Source: Halobacteriovoraceae bacterium (GTDB lineage: Bacteria > Bdellovibrionota > Bacteriovoracia > Bacteriovoracales > Bacteriovoracaceae). From it: 64,000 nucleotides of DNA. Of the stretch, positions 61,110 to 64,000 are shown in pieces. Both the position numbers and the translations under genes were made by a program. The stretch is from assembly GCA_002713145.1 (NCBI GenBank), contig PAVS01000024.1, positions 62,001 through 126,000 on the forward strand, read 5' to 3'. The notes beneath the pieces were generated by a model. The model did not search any database and was not told where the DNA came from. It worked only from the letters and a program-made list of their open reading frames with translations. Within the stretch, counting starts at the first letter, position 1; every line of letters begins with the position of its first letter.

Positions 61110-61604
61110 ATGAAAGCATTTATTTTTTTATTTTTGATTCTATTCAATATTTCAGTATTCGCTCAAGAGACTCACTCTCCTCGTTACAAATGCATCATGT
61201 CAAATACTGATGAAGTCAGATATTTACTCATTGGAAACTACTTTCCACCCAATCCTGGAGTTGATGCCATCTATGAACAACTTGGTGAAGAGCCACCTGT
61301 CATACCGGAATGGAGCAACCAAGTGATTCTCGCCAGCAAAGAAGAGTATTATAGTGGCCAAAGGCCTCCTCAGCATATTTTTGAGTTCAAAGTGAAACCT
61401 AGTATCGACGGTTTTCTCACCCATAAAACAGAATTTGAGCTTGAAGATGGAAGCTTGGCTTCTACCTATCTTCTTATGAATGAATCATCAGAACTTATTC
61501 ATACCATTGAGCTTGCTACAGACGAGTGTTTTTCAAACCCAACACTCCAAGTTTGCCATCAGCAGACTCGCTATCACTGTGTCGAACAAAAGTCTATTGA
61601 TTAG
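61110..61604 (+). CDS. Small secreted hypothetical protein
   Basis: A 164-residue protein with signal peptide (MKAFIFLFLILFNISVFAQ) and a beta-rich mature domain with four cysteines (KCIM, ECFSN, VCHQ, HCVEQ), suggesting two disulfides. No family recognised. TATATT lies six bases before the ATG and there is no ribosome site, so the message may be leaderless. It is divergent from the large lipoprotein gene, with 206 bases of intergenic sequence. Confidence 0.72.
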   Translation: MKAFIFLFLILFNISVFAQETHSPRYKCIMSNTDEVRYLLIGNYFPPNPGVDAIYEQLGEEPPVIPEWSNQVILASKEEYYSGQRPPQHIFEFKVKPSIDGFLTHKTEFELEDGSLASTYLLMNESSELIHTIELATDECFSNPTLQVCHQQTRYHCVEQKSID

Positions 61605-61670
61605 TTTTTTAAATAATCTATTTTCATACATGTAAAGACTGTTTCATTTATTGGAAATAATTTAGAAAGT

Positions 61671-62399
61671 ATGGAAATTGATAAAACTCACAAATTAAAA
61701 AATGTTCTCATTATTGGTTTAGGTGGAATCGGCGAAGCGATAGTTAAAGTCCTCAAAAGCGAAAACCCTCAGTTAAATATCTATGGTCTTGCCAGACAAA
61801 ACAAAGATATCCCTTTTCTTGCAGATCAGTTTAATTTCAATCTGCTAGAAGAAGCAAAATGGGACAATTTCTCCCAGACCATTAATCACCTTCAATTTGA
61901 TCTCATCATTTGTACTGTTGGCTTTTTACACAATGAAGAATTTAAGCCTGAAAAAAAATTAGATGATATGAACCTGGAACATTTAACTTATTCACTCCAA
62001 GTCAATACTGGTGTCCACGCACTGGCGCTTAAATATTTACAAAGGCATATCCCCCTCAATTCTCCTGCTCTTTTCGTCTCCCTTACTGCTAAATTAGGGA
62101 GTATTGCTGATAATAGAATGGGTGGATGGTATAGCTACCGTATGAGCAAAGCGGCATTGAATATGCTTATAAAAAATGCCTCTATTGAACTGGGGCGGAA
62201 GTACAAAAAACTCAGACTTATAGCCATTCATCCTGGCACAACTGACACTCAGCTCTCAGCTCCCTATACTGATCAAACAAACCTCAATGTAAAGGAACCA
62301 AAAGAAACAGCTTTGGCCATCATTAAAGCGATCTTCCACTCCCCTGCATCTGAAGATGAGATTTTCTTGAATTGGACCGGAGAGCCCCTTCCATGGTAG
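61671..62399 (+). CDS. Short-chain dehydrogenase/reductase (CsgA-like)
   Basis: A 242-residue NAD(P)-dependent reductase. Rossmann start VLIIGLGGIGEAIVKVL (variant of TGxxxGIG), CTVGFLHN, Ser in FVSLTAKLGS, YSYRMSKAALNML (Tyr-x3-Lys) and HPGTTDTQLS. This layout is that of the SDR group that includes myxobacterial CsgA and often lies beside photolyase genes. It overlaps the photolyase-like gene by seven bases, so they are co-translated. Confidence 0.92.
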   Translation: MEIDKTHKLKNVLIIGLGGIGEAIVKVLKSENPQLNIYGLARQNKDIPFLADQFNFNLLEEAKWDNFSQTINHLQFDLIICTVGFLHNEEFKPEKKLDDMNLEHLTYSLQVNTGVHALALKYLQRHIPLNSPALFVSLTAKLGSIADNRMGGWYSYRMSKAALNMLIKNASIELGRKYKKLRLIAIHPGTTDTQLSAPYTDQTNLNVKEPKETALAIIKAIFHSPASEDEIFLNWTGEPLPW

Positions 62400-63880
62400 C
62401 GAAGAGCTTTACTGTTATTCTAGGAAATCAGCTTTTTCCTCTAAAACATTATAACCGCTTGAATGGTCCTTTTTTTATGTGCGAAGACTTTGGGCTTTGT
62501 ACTCATTTTAAATACCATAAACATAAAATCATGCATTTTCTGATCGCAATGCGAGAGTACGCTGAGATGCTAAAAGCTAAAAAGAGGTCTGTTCACTATA
62601 TTCAACTGGATAAACGACATCATTTTATAAGCAGTTTAAAAGACTATATTAAAGAGAATACATTCACCGAAGTGAACATTCATGAAATAGAAGATAAGTT
62701 TTTTGAAAAAGAACTTCTCGATTTATTCGATGAGCTCGATCTCAATGTCAATATTCTCGAGTCCCCAATGTTTTTATGTCCTCGCTATGAATTTAAAGAG
62801 TACTTAAAAAACAACAAGACCCCTTTTATGAAAACATTTTATGAAAGAGAGAGAAAAAGATTGGGCATTCTTTTAAACAAGGATGGCTCTCCCAAAGGTG
62901 GTCAATGGAGTTTTGATTCAGAGAACCGAAAAAAAGTTCCTAAGAAGGCTGAAGTGATTAATTATCAGCCCAGAGTGAATCAAAGTGAACACCTTGAATC
63001 AGTCAAAGAAATCGTTGAAAAATATTTCTCAGATCACCCAGGTTCTGTGGATAACTTTTGGATTCCTACCCATAGATCTTCAGCTCTTAGTTATTTCAAT
63101 CGCTATCTAGAAGAGAGATTTGATTCTTTTGGTACATATCAAGATGCCATCGACACACGCTCCGAATTTCTTCATCACTCACTGATCTCTCCTCTTCTCA
63201 ATATGGGTCTCTTAACTCCCGAGGAAGTGATCGAAAAAGTTGAAGCCAAGCTAAATGATGGTGCCCCTCTCAATTCAGTGGAAGGCTTTATCAGACAAGT
63301 TTTAGGCTGGCGTGAGTTTATCCGAGGTATATATCAGAACTATTCCGATCAGCAGGAACAGGAAAATTTTTTCAAGCATACAAGAAAACTAAAACATTGT
63401 TGGTACACTGCAGAGACAGGGATTCCTATCATTGATGATGCTATTGAGAAAGCTCAAAAATGGGGGTACTGCCACCATATAGAAAGATTAATGATACTTA
63501 ATAATGTTATGCTCATGCTGGAAGTTGACCCCAAAGAAGTTTACAAATGGTTTATGGAGATGTTTGTCGACTCTTCTGATTGGGTCATGGGCCCAAATGT
63601 TTATGGTATGGGCCAATTTAGTGATGGAGGTATTGTCGCAACCAAACCGTATATTTCTGGTTCAAATTATTTACTAAAAATGTCACATTATAAAAAAGGT
63701 GAATGGTGTGATGCTTTGGATGGCTTGTATTGGCAATTTATAGCAAGAAAAAGTGATTTTCTTTTGCACAATCATCGCATGGCCATGATGGTTAACTTAT
63801 TAGAAAAAATGGATGATGACAAAAAAGAACGAATATTTAAGACAGCTGATGACTTTAGAGAACGCGTCACCTCTCAATGA
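62393..63880 (+). CDS. Cryptochrome/photolyase-related flavoprotein (PhrB family)
   Basis: About 495 residues. N-terminal FTVILGNQLFP (antenna domain) and a C-terminal FAD domain with EGFIRQVLGWREFIRGIY, GYCHHIERLMILNNVMLML, WVMGPNVYGMGQFSDGG and KPYISGSNYLLKMSHY. This is the bacterial 6-4 photolyase-like family. The four cysteines that hold the [4Fe-4S] cluster of PhrB seem absent: the insertion after MSxY is replaced by KKGEWCDALDGLYW. The start at 62393 (ATG overlapping the SDR stop) is chosen over 62372. DNA repair by light or light sensing are both possible. Confidence 0.9.
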   Translation: MVAKSFTVILGNQLFPLKHYNRLNGPFFMCEDFGLCTHFKYHKHKIMHFLIAMREYAEMLKAKKRSVHYIQLDKRHHFISSLKDYIKENTFTEVNIHEIEDKFFEKELLDLFDELDLNVNILESPMFLCPRYEFKEYLKNNKTPFMKTFYERERKRLGILLNKDGSPKGGQWSFDSENRKKVPKKAEVINYQPRVNQSEHLESVKEIVEKYFSDHPGSVDNFWIPTHRSSALSYFNRYLEERFDSFGTYQDAIDTRSEFLHHSLISPLLNMGLLTPEEVIEKVEAKLNDGAPLNSVEGFIRQVLGWREFIRGIYQNYSDQQEQENFFKHTRKLKHCWYTAETGIPIIDDAIEKAQKWGYCHHIERLMILNNVMLMLEVDPKEVYKWFMEMFVDSSDWVMGPNVYGMGQFSDGGIVATKPYISGSNYLLKMSHYKKGEWCDALDGLYWQFIARKSDFLLHNHRMAMMVNLLEKMDDDKKERIFKTADDFRERVTSQ

Positions 63881-64000
63881 GATAATTGCTGTTCAAAGTG
63901 ATCAAGACCTTCTTCTCCACCTAATTTTCCCATAGCATTTTCTTGACTATATGTTCTGACTTTTCCAAAAACTTGACTCTCCCCCCAAGCTCTATCGTGC
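63874..64000 (-). CDS. C-terminal fragment of an unidentified protein
   Basis: An open minus-strand frame enters from the right edge and ends at TGA 63874-63876: 41 codons reading HDRAWGESQVFGKVRTYS and ending LDHFEQQLSH. The codon pattern looks coding and the stop overlaps the photolyase-like stop by three bases, as with other convergent pairs here. Too little sequence to name a family. Confidence 0.55.
   Translation of the reverse strand, partial: HDRAWGESQVFGKVRTYSQENAMGKLGGEEGLDHFEQQLSH

Noticed and set aside
1..64000. CRISPR arrays, insertion sequences, prophage or integron
   Set aside because: No regularly spaced repeats, transposases, integrases or phage structural genes were seen; the only DNA repeats are the 15-bp coding units and the two 49-bp elements.

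Overview
The window is AT-rich, gene-dense, Gram-negative chromosomal DNA. It carries LPS core genes (hldD, heptosyltransferase), many lipobox proteins, TatC, HtpG, Aat and a tRNA-Leu. Several features point to a predatory or related member of Bdellovibrionota, probably near Bacteriovoracaceae: a TIGR02147 regulator, a GNGGD-motif secreted protein, many small secreted metallopeptidases, stray flagellar-type proteins (FliL, FliG-C), a bactofilin/L,D-transpeptidase operon, type III glutamine synthetase and a histone H1-like protein. This assignment is inferred from gene families, not from a marker-gene match. I see no prophage, insertion sequence, CRISPR array, rRNA or plasmid origin.

Layout. 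1-2.5 kb: trmFO (cut by the edge) divergent from nadE and an H1-like gene. 2.5-7.2 kb: minus-strand operon of a pseudo-receiver/acidic/coiled-coil scaffold, a diguanylate cyclase and a metallophosphoesterase. 7.3-9.5 kb: L,D-transpeptidase, membrane protein and bactofilin. 9.4-12.2 kb: active plus inactive M16 peptidase pair. 12.4-20.2 kb: alanine dehydrogenase, FliL-like, rhomboid-like, methylmalonyl-CoA epimerase, Cys-rich lipoprotein, half-size asparaginase, and htpG behind a sigma32-type promoter. 20.3-26.9 kb: an exoprotein region with HExxH metallopeptidases, a protein-glutaminase-like enzyme, a TIGR02147 regulator flanked by two copies of a 49-bp element, and a GNGGD protein. A second glutaminase-like gene lies at 54-55 kb.

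27-42 kb: Na+/solute symporter pair, DksA-like protein with a structured leader, stand-alone FliG-C protein with hldD, speE-speB for polyamines, an ABC ATPase with a permease fused to ankyrin repeats, tatC, a NifU-like protein with map, and an overlapping dehydrogenase/arginase-like/aat operon. 42-44.7 kb: a tight operon of NuoI-, NuoCD- and NuoB-like genes in which the N2-cluster cysteines and the quinone-loop histidines appear lost; this is the most unusual locus. 46-49 kb: tRNA-Leu and three LPS glycosyltransferases. 49-51 kb: an FHA / MotA-like / OmpA-MotB-like operon, probably an unassigned ion-driven envelope motor. 51-64 kb: lipid enzymes, a DUF1554 lipoprotein, the second glutaminase, glutamine synthetase III, a large EF-hand-like lipoprotein, and an SDR/photolyase pair.

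Functional themes are envelope remodelling (Ldt, bactofilin, LPS, Tat, lipoproteins), secreted hydrolases, nitrogen and amino-acid salvage (GSIII, Ald, agmatinase, asparaginase), and several repurposed or degenerate enzyme families.
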